A program made the translations under genes and the position numbers. This document shows positions 13,101 to 23,925 of a stretch of DNA of 62,000 bases, piece by piece. The stretch is from Glandiceps talaboti (Eukaryota > Hemichordata > Enteropneusta > Spengelidae), in NCBI RefSeq assembly GCF_964340395.1, contig NC_135551.1:7889379-7951378 (forward strand), written 5' to 3'. Position 1 is the first letter of the stretch. Each line of letters starts with the position of its first letter. The notes under the pieces were generated by a model. The model was not told the origin of the DNA and ran no database searches. It was given only the letters and a program-made list of their open reading frames with translations.

Positions 13101-16100
13101 GGTTGATAACTTGTATGTCACCCTATGGTTAATAACTTATATGTCACCCCATAGGTAATAACTTATATGTCACCCAATGGTTGATAACTTGTATGTCACC
13201 CAATGGTTGATAACTTGTATGTCACCCTATGGTTGATAACTTATATGTCACCCCATGGTTGATAACTTGTATGTCACCCAGTGGTTAATAACTTGTATGT
13301 CACCCTATGGTTGATAACTTATATGCCACCCCAGAGGTAATAACTTACATGTCACGCCATGGTTTATATCTTATATGTCACCCCATGGTTAATAACTTGT
13401 ATGTCAGCCTATGGTTAATAACTTATATGTCACCCAATGGTTTATAACTTATGTCACCCCATAGTTAATAACTTATATATCACCCTATTGTATCAGGACT
13501 GGTCAAAGAACATATTTCCAATGTGTATTCTTTATTTTCCTGTAGCAAAAAGTACCAATAATGCCCAATCATAGTAAAATATATAGAAGTTAGTGAATCT
13601 TGTATTTCTCATAAAGAAAATGAAATATTTGGCAATAAATATTGTATTTCCTACTCAGAATAAACAAAAGCAACCAACAAACCAATGTGTTGATAAGTAT
13701 GAGTAAATGTACAGGGCAATAAAACATGTATTTCCCTATCAGGATAAACAACAAACACTATGAATGGTTAATAAAACTTTTATCACCCTGTCAGAGTGGC
13801 ACATATAATATCATATAGAAGGCAATAAATCATGTATGTCCCTCTTAAAATGAAATAGTGCCAGGCAATAAAACTTTGTAAATTGCTCTCAGAATAAACA
13901 CCAAACTACCAGTAAAACATTTATTGCCTTGAGTAAAACACTTGTAGATGTATTTGTATTTCTCTCGTAAAATGAAATATATACAATGTATCAAATGATA
14001 GAAAAGATCCTCTCAGTATAAACAGCAAAACCTACCAATTGGTCAATAATACTTATCAAAGTAGAATACAGACAGAAGTCAATAAATCTTATATTTCCCC
14101 CTCAGGATAAAAAAAATACATCAGTCAATAAATGTATTTCCCTCTCAAAATAGAATACACATTAGTCTATAAACCTTGTATTTCCTTCTCAAGATGAAAC
14201 GTTTATTAGACATGAAAATATGTATTTCGGTACAGAAATTGAATCTACCAGCATTCCCTCATATATTTTGTTGGGTTTCCAAAAAAAATTATGCTTGAAT
14301 GTAGCAAAACAGTATAAACTTTTATCAGATTTCTCCTCCTTGGCATCAGGGTTCTAGCAGATCTTGGCGTACCTGTATATGTACGTGTACATCTACCAGT
14401 GAATGCAGGATGCAGCATCTTTGTTCTATTAATTTCCTTTGTATTACTTGTTCATATGATAAGTTGGGGTTTCAACAGCTATTAGTTCTCACCTTTTATT
14501 GTCGTAAGTGTGGTTTTAATCCGTACATCTCAGAGCCATGCTGTTATTTGGGGTCTAGCAACGCTTTTGTTGTCTACCACAAAGAATTTTACAGTGGAAA
14601 AGTTGCCACACCATTGCAAAGTCTGTAATCTTTTCTTTATCACTGGTGCTACTGAGGTTGGCAAGATGCCAAGTAATAGTGTCTGTGTGTTTGCATAATC
14701 TCTCCTCAAGTGATACTTGAAGGAGCTTAAGGGATAATCAGGTTGGCAGACAGAAATTTGAATAATTTTGCAAGAGTGTCATTTTTAGCCTAAATTTATG
14801 AATATTTCTACAATACTTTTTTGTTTCGCTTTAGTTTATCTCAATTTTTGTCGAAGAATACAGTTGGTATTTTGTAATTCGTTTTAACTGTAGTTTGCTA
14901 TTGTTTATTCTGAGGTATTTTTCCAAAAGGATTACGAATATGACAACAAAGTGGGGAAAATGTAGTCAAATTTGACACTTTTGTGAACTTTTTCAGGAAA
15001 AGTTTTGATTCAAACCCCGGCACAAAAAGAATTTGAAATTCAGGAAAAATTGATGAATACATACAAATTCTCTCTCCATTTAAAATAAAAATTCATAGAG
15101 AGGAAGTCCTGGTGATAGAGAGAAGACAGAATGTTATAACATGTATACAATTTACAACTCATTTAATAGCAATTTGGAAAAGGAACCCCACTAAAAGCTC
15201 TGAGAACTCAGCTACATTTTTACCTACTTACTGCCCTTAACAAAAACACTTTTTAGCATTTCGGAATAAATGGTGTCCTCACATACTAAAAGACTGGTAC
15301 AAGTGTTGCATACCAAATGAAGTCGGTAGAACAGCAATTAGATTTGACGCGCTGGAATTAGCTTGATTTGCGTTGATGAGTGGTCGCAGTAAAGGGAGAT
15401 GCTTACACTTGATCCTTTTGTAGGACACATCTCCTCGCAGTAAGAGATCTCAGCTGCCATTCTTACTTCGTCTACTTACCTAGCAGGCCACAATAATGAA
15501 CACAGTGGAATAAGTGTACATGTCATTATACAGGTATTAAAAATCCTCGACATTGTGTTCTTGAAAATTGATGCCAGACACCTGGCTTTGTTAGTACAGA
15601 CAGCTAGCCACAAACTTTACTTCATAAGTTTGGTGTATGCACTGTTACACTGTTAGGCACTTTACCCTCGCAAATGAGAAAAAACGGAATATCTTTGTTC
15701 CTTTCTTTGCCTTTTTTTCCCAGACTCATCACACTATTGAGACTCGTTGAAGTGCCAAGACATTGAAAAAAAAATCATGGTCGCAAAATGTAAAATAAAT
15801 GGCCCTGACTTGAATATAAATCAACTTTTGTACAAATGTGACATCAGAATTTACTTTCATCAGTTGTATTTCATGAAAATTACAGATGATAAAAAAAAAG
15901 CCCCAACTTATTGAATTTACGCTCTGAGTTCGAAACTGCTATGTAAGACTGTTTTAGGTTCCCTTTATAATACATATTTCCAAGTCACAGATTTACACCA
16001 CAATGATATATATATCATGGTGCTAAGTTTCTTTTCCCATTTTCAATGTGATTGCAAATTGCTGTCAATTTTCAGAAAATGGTAAAGAGGGGAGATAGAA

Positions 16101-19100
16101 ATAGTAGTATTAAAAAAATAGGGCCGTATATTTTTCAATTATTTTATTTCAATTTTTTTCAGTATGATTGGAAATTACAACTTCTACTGTAAGATTTAAA
16201 CTAGGCAGACAGTAGCGCATTAAACCCATAATATCAGGGTGCCATTTTTTTTTCATCTTTTTTTTTTTTTTTTTTGGTGTGGTTGCAAATTGGAACCAAT
16301 TTTGTAAAATGGTAAACAGGGGAGATAGTGAAACATTAAAGTATAATAAAGCTACAAAATGTATGGCTGAGTTCTCTCTCCTAAGACCGTTTTTTTTTCC
16401 CATTGTGCGTGATTTGTCTAGCCTGTTGTCCCCAAAGAATAAAGCCCTTTTGCTCTGACACTGATTTTTGTACACGGTGTGTATTGCAGTCACAATCAAG
16501 TTGTAAGAGGCTAAATAGTGTCATACTATTGTTGTGGTCGGAGGAGAACTGTAACTATCAAATGTCTGTGACAGTCTGGGTCTCCGATTCACACCACTAG
16601 CTTTCTTTTACACACTTCCTACTTCCATCACAGCGAAGAAAAAGATTAAATCCGTCAGCCAGACATATCAACTCATTTATCAATGATGAGGTTTCTATGG
16701 TAATGACGGTTGCCATAGAGATTGCATCCCTTGTGTATGTGTGATGTGTATTGTGAGACCGGACTAAATTTCAGAGGAGACTTGTAGTGGGTTTTTGGGG
16801 TTTTTTTTTGAAAAACTGAAGTATGACTTGGGCTGATACGGATATATGTACAATGAAGAGTGATAAATGGGGCAGTAATGTAAACCCTATTGAATGCGAA
16901 AACTGTGATTTTTAGGAAATATGAGATGTTGAATATTACAAGTGGCTGCCAAGTGTTTAACAAATACAAACAAAGGCTATGTGAGCTTGCATAGTAAGTA
17001 GAGAGAGACAGAGGTAAAGGTAAGATCAGGAAGTAGAAGCATGGCTTGCTCCCGATCATGGTAATTTAGGGGAAATAGAGCAGAGGGACGTGTAATCTAT
17101 GCATTGACAGGCCTTGACAATAGGGGATCAGTGGCGGACAGCTCCCATTGTTGTCGTCAACTGCAAGTAGTCGATCATTGTATCGGCTCAACCCAGAGAA
17201 ACAAAGTGATGCAAATACTGAAAAGAAATGACATATTTGAAAAAAGCGAAATGTCAAAATTTTGAAATTTTGCTTCAGGCTATGGCCGTGTGCTTCTTCA
17301 TGTCATTGTCTTCCTTGGTGATCAACAGAATAGGAGTAGTTCAGCTGATTTAGTCGGTGCACTGCTAACTCTTGTACACGGTATAGCCAAGCACCTGTCT
17401 CTCCTTGCTATTATACAGGTTCTCGCAACCAAAAGAAGTGGGTGTGTGGCTCAAACCATCTGGCCCAGATGCACCCCCCAAAACACAATAACCTTTGATA
17501 TGCAAATGAGTGTTGGCACGCTGTTGTAAACCAGGCCTCTGGGCCTATACATGGGGACTAATTATTTGGTGTTTAGAAATAACCACCATTGCCACAGAAC
17601 CCAGCCACAAGATGACTCCACAATAACACTGTTTGGACTAGGTGGCTTTGCCGGACAAAACTGGAGGGCAGGGAGGGATAAATTTAGGCTTGTGGAAAAA
17701 AAAACTACTGGTTTGGTTTTAAGCTTGGGAGAAACACACAGATGTGAGCACTGTTTTTGTGACCTCAAAAACTCTGATGGTTGTGGTAGTTTGAGACCAA
17801 AAGAGCTTGTTTTGATAGCGGGGTAATAAATCAAATTTAGGGCAATATTCTAGTTTTGTAATCCAGTGTTAGCTTATTAGACTCCGATGATAACAATAGA
17901 TGTGAGTTCAAGGCCATCGTTAATGTATGATGTATGGTCACTTAAAATGTGATGCTATCAAACCCAGGACTCTTGAACTTTTGTTTCGCCATCTCTGGCT
18001 TTTAAGCTTAAAATCATGGAAATGAGAAAGTGGGTTTTTTGCCAAAGTAACTTTAAAACTGTAAACACTTTTCAATGAAAGCACTAAAAGAGTTGAATAA
18101 CTGTGATTTTTGGGGGGTTTCTTTTGTTATTACTGATAATGGTACAAAAAACAAGAAGAGAAGAACTTTTATGTCACATGTACCAAAATGACTTTAAAAC
18201 TTTAAAAAAATTTCAATAAAAGCACTTATAGGTGAACAACTGTGATATTTTGCACCTTTAGTTATTTGCAGAAAAACCCTCAAAAAAAAAAATTGGCAAA
18301 GATTTTACTTTTATACTTGTATCTTTAAAAATTAAAATAATTTGCAACAAAATCACTAGAAGTGGCACAACTTTACCACAAAAACACAAAAATGTAAGAA
18401 TTTGTGTTTACATTCACACGCACCAAATATGTTTAAAACTAAACAATTAACAATGAGATCACATCAGAGTTACAAAACTGTAATTTCCTGGTTTGTTCTG
18501 TTGTAGTAGACAGTGAGAGTTGTGGAGAGTTGTTTTTTGAAATGTATATGATGAAAGTTTGGTTGAGGTGTGTAATTTTTCTGTATATTCCTTATGAAAA
18601 TTTCTAACGTCCATTTGTCTTTCTTTTTTTCATCTTTGTTTTCTATTGATGATAGAAGGACCTGCAGGGAGTCGATCACTGACAGGATGGCCTTATGAAT
18701 ACCCAAGATTCTTTGCTCCTGCGATGCCACACAGTGTGCAACAGCCAACGACGGCACCACCGCCTCCTCCACCACCACCACCACCACCACCGCCACCACC
18801 ACCACCACCACCACCCCCACCACCGGCACCAGTGACAGCACAGCCAACTGCAACAGAAACTGCAGTGACATTAGCCATGGAAAGATCAGCCATGATAGGT
18901 CCTAGTACCAGTAATAATGAAGTAACAATGTTAACGCCACTGTATCCAAGGTCTGATTCACGATTTCCCGAACCGCACCTAACCATAGACGGCCGATTGA
19001 CAAGTCCACATATCACAGGTGATCCTAGAATGACTGAAACTCGTTTTGTTTATCCAAGTTCGCATCGCTTCACGTTTCCCACCACAGCCACTATACCCAT

Positions 19101-19527
19101 TCTTTCACCAGGTGTCGATAGTAGTCGGTATATCCCGTTGCCTTCACCACACGACGTGTACCCAACATCACCCTCTACGCCCGTCACGCTACCCACGTCA
19201 CCCTACATATCAGGTTCACCACCGTATCAACTATATGCACACCTATACAGTACAGCCAGCACGCCCCCAACACATCCACCCTACTACGAAGGAACGCCAC
19301 ATCTCCCAATGCTCCCAGCAAGTACGACGAGCAGCAGAACAGCACTAACGGCCTCCAGTACACAAGTTCGTTCAGCTAATGCTACTAACGGTAGTCATAG
19401 GAATGGTAGCCATGCAACAGCAGCGGAACGATCCAACGGGAGTCATCTGACTGTGGCGAGGCAGAATCCAGCTTTGTATCCCAGCGACGATGATGAGAGA
19501 AAAGGGGATGTATGGAGACCCTACTAG
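8990..19527 (+). CDS. RUNX: RUNX transcription factor, C-terminal part (two exons)
   Basis: This is the 3' end of a Runt-related transcription factor gene. RUNX proteins bind DNA through an N-terminal Runt domain with CBF-beta and act in the nucleus as activators or repressors in development. The two exons are 8990-9181 and 18656-19527, joined in phase 1 as (g)aa = Glu. Family hallmarks visible are HKNKLEEN then SERLNELEHLR right after the Runt domain (vertebrate: HRQKLDDQ, SERLSELEQLR), a WPYEYPRF segment where vertebrates have a PWSYDQSY-type segment, DPRM, SGSPPYQLYAHLYSTAS resembling the SPSYHLYYGTSAGSYQF region, and the terminal VWRPY that recruits Groucho/TLE. The coding part here is 353 residues. 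The Runt domain is outside the window. A run of 23 prolines is a lineage-specific feature. Identification is strong; which paralogue is not decidable, and invertebrates often have a single gene. Confidence 0.93.
9849..10325. repeat. (GT)n/(ATGT)n compound microsatellite
   Basis: About 480 bp of ATGT repeats opening with GT repeats and interrupted by gcgtgtgtgtacaagtcatg-type segments. One interruption recurs (tgtgtacaagtcatgcatgt at about 9870 and 9990), so a block of the array was duplicated. Open in several frames only because the 4-bp unit contains no stop. Confidence 0.95.
10690..11004. mobile_element. TTAA-flanked MITE, 315 bp
   Basis: The element starts aggggaacaccgccatgcc and ends gacagtcccataacct. 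The two ends form imperfect inverted repeats of about 70 bp (both arms read gacattt...cataaacttt). It is flanked on each side by TTAA (10686-10689 and 11005-11008), the target preference of piggyBac and Kolobok superfamilies. No coding capacity. Confidence 0.75.
12080..12305. repeat. Short minisatellite with gttgctatggttatatcact unit
   Basis: Several imperfect copies of a unit of about 20-25 bp (tgttgctatggttatatcac and variants). The phrase tgtagtgctgttttacaaaa also occurs twice (about 12028 and 12180). Confidence 0.7.
13040..13490. repeat. 28-bp minisatellite, about 16 copies
   Basis: Tandem copies of a unit that includes atggttaataacttatatgt followed by caccct, with variation mainly at the base before ggtt and at tta/ttg. 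Some copies are 1-2 bp shorter or longer. Confidence 0.9.
13590..14230 (+). repeat. Degenerate repeat rich in AATAAA
   Basis: Loose tandem copies of a 60-80 bp unit made of ggcaataaa, a tgtatttccctctca block and gaataaaca. At least nine AATAAA hexamers fall on the RUNX sense strand in about 640 bp. Confidence 0.7.
16017..16340. repeat. Duplicated segment in the RUNX intron
   Basis: Two diverged direct copies, at about 16040-16100 and 16275-16335. Both carry ttgcaaattg, then a caattttg-like block, then aaaatggtaaa, then aggggagatag, about 230 bp apart. Confidence 0.6.
17865..17975 (+). repeat. Possible tRNA-derived SINE fragment
   Basis: gttagcttattagactccga resembles a tRNA A-box/anticodon arm head, followed about 30 bp later by gatgtgagttcaaggcc, resembling a B box. 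It looks like a mutated tRNA-derived SINE head. No poly-A tail was identified. Confidence 0.35.
17990..18480. repeat. Degenerate tandem repeat before the last RUNX exon
   Basis: About four diverged copies, spaced about 110-140 bp, of a unit containing gactttaaaactttaaa, then tttcaataaaagcac, then gaacaactgtgat. It ends about 180 bp before the acceptor at 18655. Confidence 0.55.
18656..19527 (+). CDS. RUNX: RUNX last coding exon, ending VWRPY
   Basis: The acceptor gatgatag precedes 18656. The first two bases complete a Glu codon with the g at 9181. Stop TAG is at 19525-19527. It encodes GPAGSRSLTGWPYEYPRF, a 23-proline run (18757-18825, mostly CCA), a Ser/Thr/Pro-rich transactivation/inhibitory region with DPRM and SPPYQLYAHLYS, three NGSH/RNGSH repeats, an acidic DDDER stretch and the VWRPY C-terminus. 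The proline run shows replication-slippage codon structure and is a likely polymorphic site. Confidence 0.92.
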
Positions 19528-19993
19528 AGTAGAAAATGATAGAAAACATTATTTGAAGTCAGGAACAAAAGAAGAGTACAGATGTGAATTCCACATGTTT
19601 TGTGACAACATGCAAAGACTGTTGCAGCTGTTGTGATTTCAAAAGAACAGTAACTAAGTAGCCATGAGGTTGACTTTCTATTTATATTGGCCCATGCATT
19701 ACATGGCATTTTCAAATACTTTTAAATACTTGCCATTACAACAGCACTTTCATTTACTTTTTTTTTCACATGGGATCCAAATTGTACTGTAATGAGATGT
19801 AGGAATGTATTTAACAAGTTACAGACTTAACAGATGGTGTGATTATAGTGTGTACAGATACACACATTGACACTATGTTGTGACTTTATGGAACCCAACT
19901 AGGGTACAGGTGTTCACATCAGTGCTTATGGTAACTTTAAGTCTTACATTGGTAACACACACAGATACACACACCAGCAGAAATGCACAGACA

Positions 19994-20032
19994 CATACAT
20001 ACATACATACATACATACATACATACATACAT

Positions 20033-20099
<67 letters not shown>

Positions 20100-20290
20100 C
20101 ACATACATACATACATACATACATACATATTACATACATACATACATACATATTACACACATACATACATACATACATACATATTACATACATACATACA
20201 TACATACATATTACATACATACATACATACATACATATTACACACATACATACATACATACATACATATTACATACCTACATATAATATT
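19994..20290. repeat. (ACAT)n-(ACAG)n-(ACAT)n microsatellite
   Basis: A block of acat, a pure block of acag (about 20034-20098), then acat blocks separated by a recurring tattacatac/tattacacac interruption every 28-36 bp. It starts about 470 bp after the RUNX stop. Confidence 0.95.
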
Positions 20291-20333
20291 ATGTATGTAC
20301 ACAGAGACACACACTCACACATATTTTGTCTCC

Positions 20334-20339
20334 AATAAA
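20334..20339 (+). terminator. Candidate polyadenylation signal AATAAA (proximal)
   Basis: First AATAAA downstream of the RUNX stop codon, just after the ACAT microsatellite. Confidence 0.3.
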
Positions 20340-21719
20340 GTGCCCAAATGCATTCAAAAAATACATTCAACTTTTACACGTGTGTACTTAAATATTAAAC
20401 TAAAAATGTGTAATAGTGAAAATTTTTAAATAAAAAGGTGACTTAGAGTTGAGCATATTTCAAATATGTGATATCTTCAGACTAGGCAGTATTCGAGTTT
20501 GTTGCTATGACGATGATCTTCACTTTGTTCATAGTTTGAGTAATAGTTTTATTTGAAGACAGTTTTTAAAAAAAATGATAGCGTTGCTATCAGTGGTTCA
20601 TTTTTCCTTCAGTTTTTACTTTATTTTACATTCCATAGTTTCTATTATGTTACAATGTGTGATGTGTTATAATCTAGGCAAACATTTGTCAAAAATCAAG
20701 ATTTGGTAGTGTTCCAGTTTTGCAATCAACCCCCTCACCCCCACCCCCACCCCCAGATACAAACGAAATAGTGAGATCATGAAGTCGATGGGCGTTGGAA
20801 AAACAACAACAACTTCTTTTCTGTATTTATTGTTTTTAAAAAAAAATGATGACTGTCTACCATGGGGGTTAGATATTTGAATCTCTGTACGTAGAAATGG
20901 TAGCAAGAGTGTAAAAAGTTGAGGAAGGAAGTCGATACGTAGAGTACATTGTTGTATGTGAACGTAGCGAGATGTAAGTGTTCATTTTGTAGTTTTTTGG
21001 CTTTTAAAAGACAACATACTTGATAGTTCAGTATTGCAAATGATCAACACGCTCAGTTTCAATGTTAATTGGTTTTTATTTTTTAAGGCATGTGTTTTCT
21101 TACTTCATAACGCGATCAGTTTTGAATGTGTTTTTTGCCAAAGATGAAATCGTTGCCAAAACTTTTTCTATTTTTTTTAAAGCAACACTAGCGGAAATTA
21201 TAACTTGGTAGTTCTATTCCACGTTGTTGACAGACGACATGACAGAGAAAAAAAGAAAAGAGAGAGAGAGAGAGAGAAGTCTACTATTTTAAGACTTCTC
21301 ATTAAATGACTATTTTACGGACATATTTTTCTAACTTTTGTATAAACATTTTTGAACAGTGTTTATGTTGTATCAGTCAGTGATGCTGTGAGAGTTGTTT
21401 GTGACAGAGTATTTGTATTTATCCTGAGTGTCAATTAATGTATGTAGAATGAGGAATGATCTCGCTGCTGTATTTTAAATGTTGACAGCTATAAGCCGTG
21501 CCCAATCATGTCAATTTTGTACCGTTTGTTGTACTTTTTATCTATGTGTTGTTATCTACATGCATGTGCTCAAAGCACACTGTGGAAGTGATGGACGTCT
21601 TGTTTGTAGTTGTGTTCTACAGTTCAGTGTACTGTATTGACATCTGGGAATGACGACAGTACTGCGTGCTCTCTGTATAGTACCAAAATTTTCAGTACTG
21701 TGACATTCTTGTGTCCAAA

Positions 21720-23210
21720 TATCTTGTTGCACTACTGCACAATATCGAAGTATTTCCATCATTCAGATATCAAAATAATGGGAGTAGTGAATGATATATT
21801 GTCAAAATATGTTATTTTGCTCTTCTGCACAATATTTAAGTATTTCCATCATTCAGATATTTGAACATTAGGAGAAGAAAATGATATATTCTGTCAAAAC
21901 ATGTTATTTTGCACTTCTGCACAACATCTAAATATTTCCATCACTCAGATATCTGAATGTTAGGTAAAAGTGAATGATATCTAGTAAATATTCTAACTGT
22001 CCAAATATCTTGTATATTTTTATAAGTGCACAATATCTGAAATCTTTCCATGGTTCAGATATTGGGATATTCAAGAACTGCAAATAAATTATATAATTGA
22101 CCAAATATATCTCAAATATTGGCACTGATGCACAATATCTAAGTGTTCAGATTTATCCAACATATATTGTCACTACTGTGCTATAACTAGATATTTTGAT
22201 GTCAGAGATTTTGAATATTAGTAATATCTAAACATTTGAAGTGTTCTGACTATTGGCAGTATTTGTTCAATATCTTGGTATTCTGTGTGTACAGATATTT
22301 GAGTATTTGACAGTGTTGTTCAATATCCAAGTAGTCTGCTTGTCCAGATATTTGAGTATTTGTCACAGTATTATGTAATATCTAGATATTGTGTGTGTAC
22401 AGTATTTGAAAATATTATATATCTTGATATGCTGTGTGTACAGATATATGAGTATTCGGCAGTATTGTTTAATATTTAAGTATTCTGTGTTCAGATATTT
22501 GAGTATTAATGTCAAGATATTGTGTGATAACAGGTCGATATTTGAGTATTTGATAGTATTGTTCAATATCTATTCTGTATACAGATATTTCAGTCTTTGA
22601 CAATATATTATTGTTTAATATCTTGATAGTCTGAGTACAGATATTTGAGTATTTAGCAGTATTGTTTAATATCTTGATATTCTGTATGTACAGATATTTC
22701 AGTCTCTGACAATATATTATTATTCAATATCTTGATAGTCTGAGTACAGATATTTGAGTATTTAGCAGTATTGTTTAATATCTTGATATTCTGTATGTAC
22801 AGATATTTGAGTCTTTGACAATATGTTATTATTCAATATCTTGATATTCTGAGCACAGATATTTGAGTATTTAGCAGTATTGTTTAATATCTTGATATTC
22901 TGTATGTACATATATTTGAGTCTTTGACAATATGTTATTATTCAATATCTTGATAGTCTGGGTACAGATATTTGAGTATTTAGCAGTATTGTTTAATATC
23001 TTGATATTCTGTATGTACAGATATTTGAGTATTTGACAATATATTATTGCTCAATATCTTGATATTCTGAGTACAGATATTTGAATATTTAGCAGTATTG
23101 TTTAATATCTTGATATTCTGTATGTACAGATATTTGACTATTTGACACCGTATTGTTCAATATCTTTGATATTCTGTGGTGTACAAATATTTGAGTATTT
23201 GGCAGTTACT
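21720..23210. repeat. AT-rich tandem array, period about 118 bp with half-period about 58 bp
   Basis: The proximal copies (21720-22200) are diverged (catcattcagatat... blocks). From about 22260 to 23210 copies become regular: an A half (tacagatatttgagtattta, then gcagtattgtttaatatctt) and a B half (cagatatttgagtctttgac, then aatatgttattattcaatat), both followed by cttgatattctg. Distal copies are nearly identical, so the array has homogenised at its 3' side. Confidence 0.85.
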
Positions 23211-23256
23211 GTTGTAATTGTAGGGTCCATATATAGTCCTAACTTTGAGTGTGTCC

Positions 23257-23262
23257 AATAAA
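23257..23262 (+). terminator. Candidate polyadenylation signal AATAAA (middle)
   Basis: AATAAA about 45 bp after the end of the 118-bp array; followed by GT/T-rich sequence (gatgttttaaatgttggt). Confidence 0.35.
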
Positions 23263-23685
23263 TGTAGATGTTTTAAATGTTGGTAAATATGTATCAAAAT
23301 AGACAAACTTTATTAGAGGTAGATTTTTTTTGCTTCATTCTACATTTTTAACTCAATTTTGTTGATGTATTTGAACTTTTTAAAGTATTTTTTTCAGTGT
23401 GTACTCGGTGGCAATATGTTTGTGCACAGACCAATGCAAGTATTTGAAATTAGTAGTTTTTTTTCCATTATGTTTCCAAAGTTTGCCTTTCTTTGTACTT
23501 TTTATTCTTATTTATATTTTTCATCGTGTACAAGTGATCAAACAAAATCATACCACCCTTTTCAATGAATGGTTGAGTCCATTCTTTTATCTCCCGAGGT
23601 TGTATAAATATATTTTAAGCTCAGTAGGTGGTATTATTTTTCTCATCTGTGTCCACAAGCAGAGTGGTGTTTTGTCCTATATGGC

Positions 23686-23691
23686 AATAAA
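23686..23691 (+). terminator. Candidate polyadenylation signal AATAAA (distal)
   Basis: gcaataaac followed by ATT repeats, with a T-rich segment about 30-60 bp downstream. The last good signal on + before the sequence character changes at about 23750, so it is a plausible end of the longest RUNX transcript. Confidence 0.4.
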
Positions 23692-23803
23692 CTATTATTA
23701 TTATTGTAATTGTAAATTCTGAGTTTCGTCTCCTTTATCTTTTCATTTTTTTGTATTTCCCCTTGTTACCTTCGAAAAGGAGTTCTCGGTCAGGAGTGTC
23801 TTC

Positions 23804-23925
23804 TCTGAGAAGTGCGCCCTCTATGCTAATTTGGCATGTTATTAGCTAGCTGAGTTGCTTATGGTCCGAAAATTCAGTTGTCCAATCTGAGAAGTGCGCC
23901 CTCTATGCCAATTTGACTTATTGCG
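23804..23925. repeat. Short direct duplication with gcgccctctatgc core
   Basis: ctgagaagtgcgccctctat followed by gc(t/c)aatttg occurs at about 23805 and again at about 23887. A related gagggcgatatt motif is at 24675. It looks like termini of a small repetitive element. Confidence 0.5.

Larger units (their letters stand above)
9182..18655 (+). other. RUNX intron before the last coding exon
   Basis: 9.5-kb intron between two phase-compatible splice sites. It holds a tetranucleotide microsatellite (9849-10325), a TTAA-flanked MITE (10690-11004), minisatellites (12080-12305, 13040-13490), an array rich in AATAAA (13590-14230), a duplicated segment (16017-16340), a possible SINE fragment (17865-17975) and a diverged tandem repeat (17990-18480). 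The block 16400-17830 is less AT-rich than its surroundings and has several short open frames without recognisable similarity; it is a candidate for conserved non-coding sequence. Nothing was recognised in 11010-12080 or 14240-16010. Confidence 0.7.
19528..23720 (+). other. Probable RUNX 3' UTR and downstream flank
   Basis: Follows the RUNX stop codon with no recognisable exon. It contains an (ACAT)n/(ACAG)n microsatellite, a C-rich tract (cccccacccccaccccc near 20740), a short (AG)n, a long tandem array (21720-23210) and three AATAAA hexamers at 20334, 23257 and 23686. If the last is used the 3' UTR would be about 4.2 kb; if the first, about 0.8 kb. The sequence alone does not decide. Confidence 0.5.

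Noticed and set aside
16673-17059. 128-codon frame on - in the RUNX intron
   Set aside because: Hydrophobic, low-information sequence with no recognised domain; chance frame likely.
18470-19016. Minus-strand frames with Val or Gly runs opposite the RUNX exon
   Set aside because: Shadow of the proline-run codons on the sense strand.
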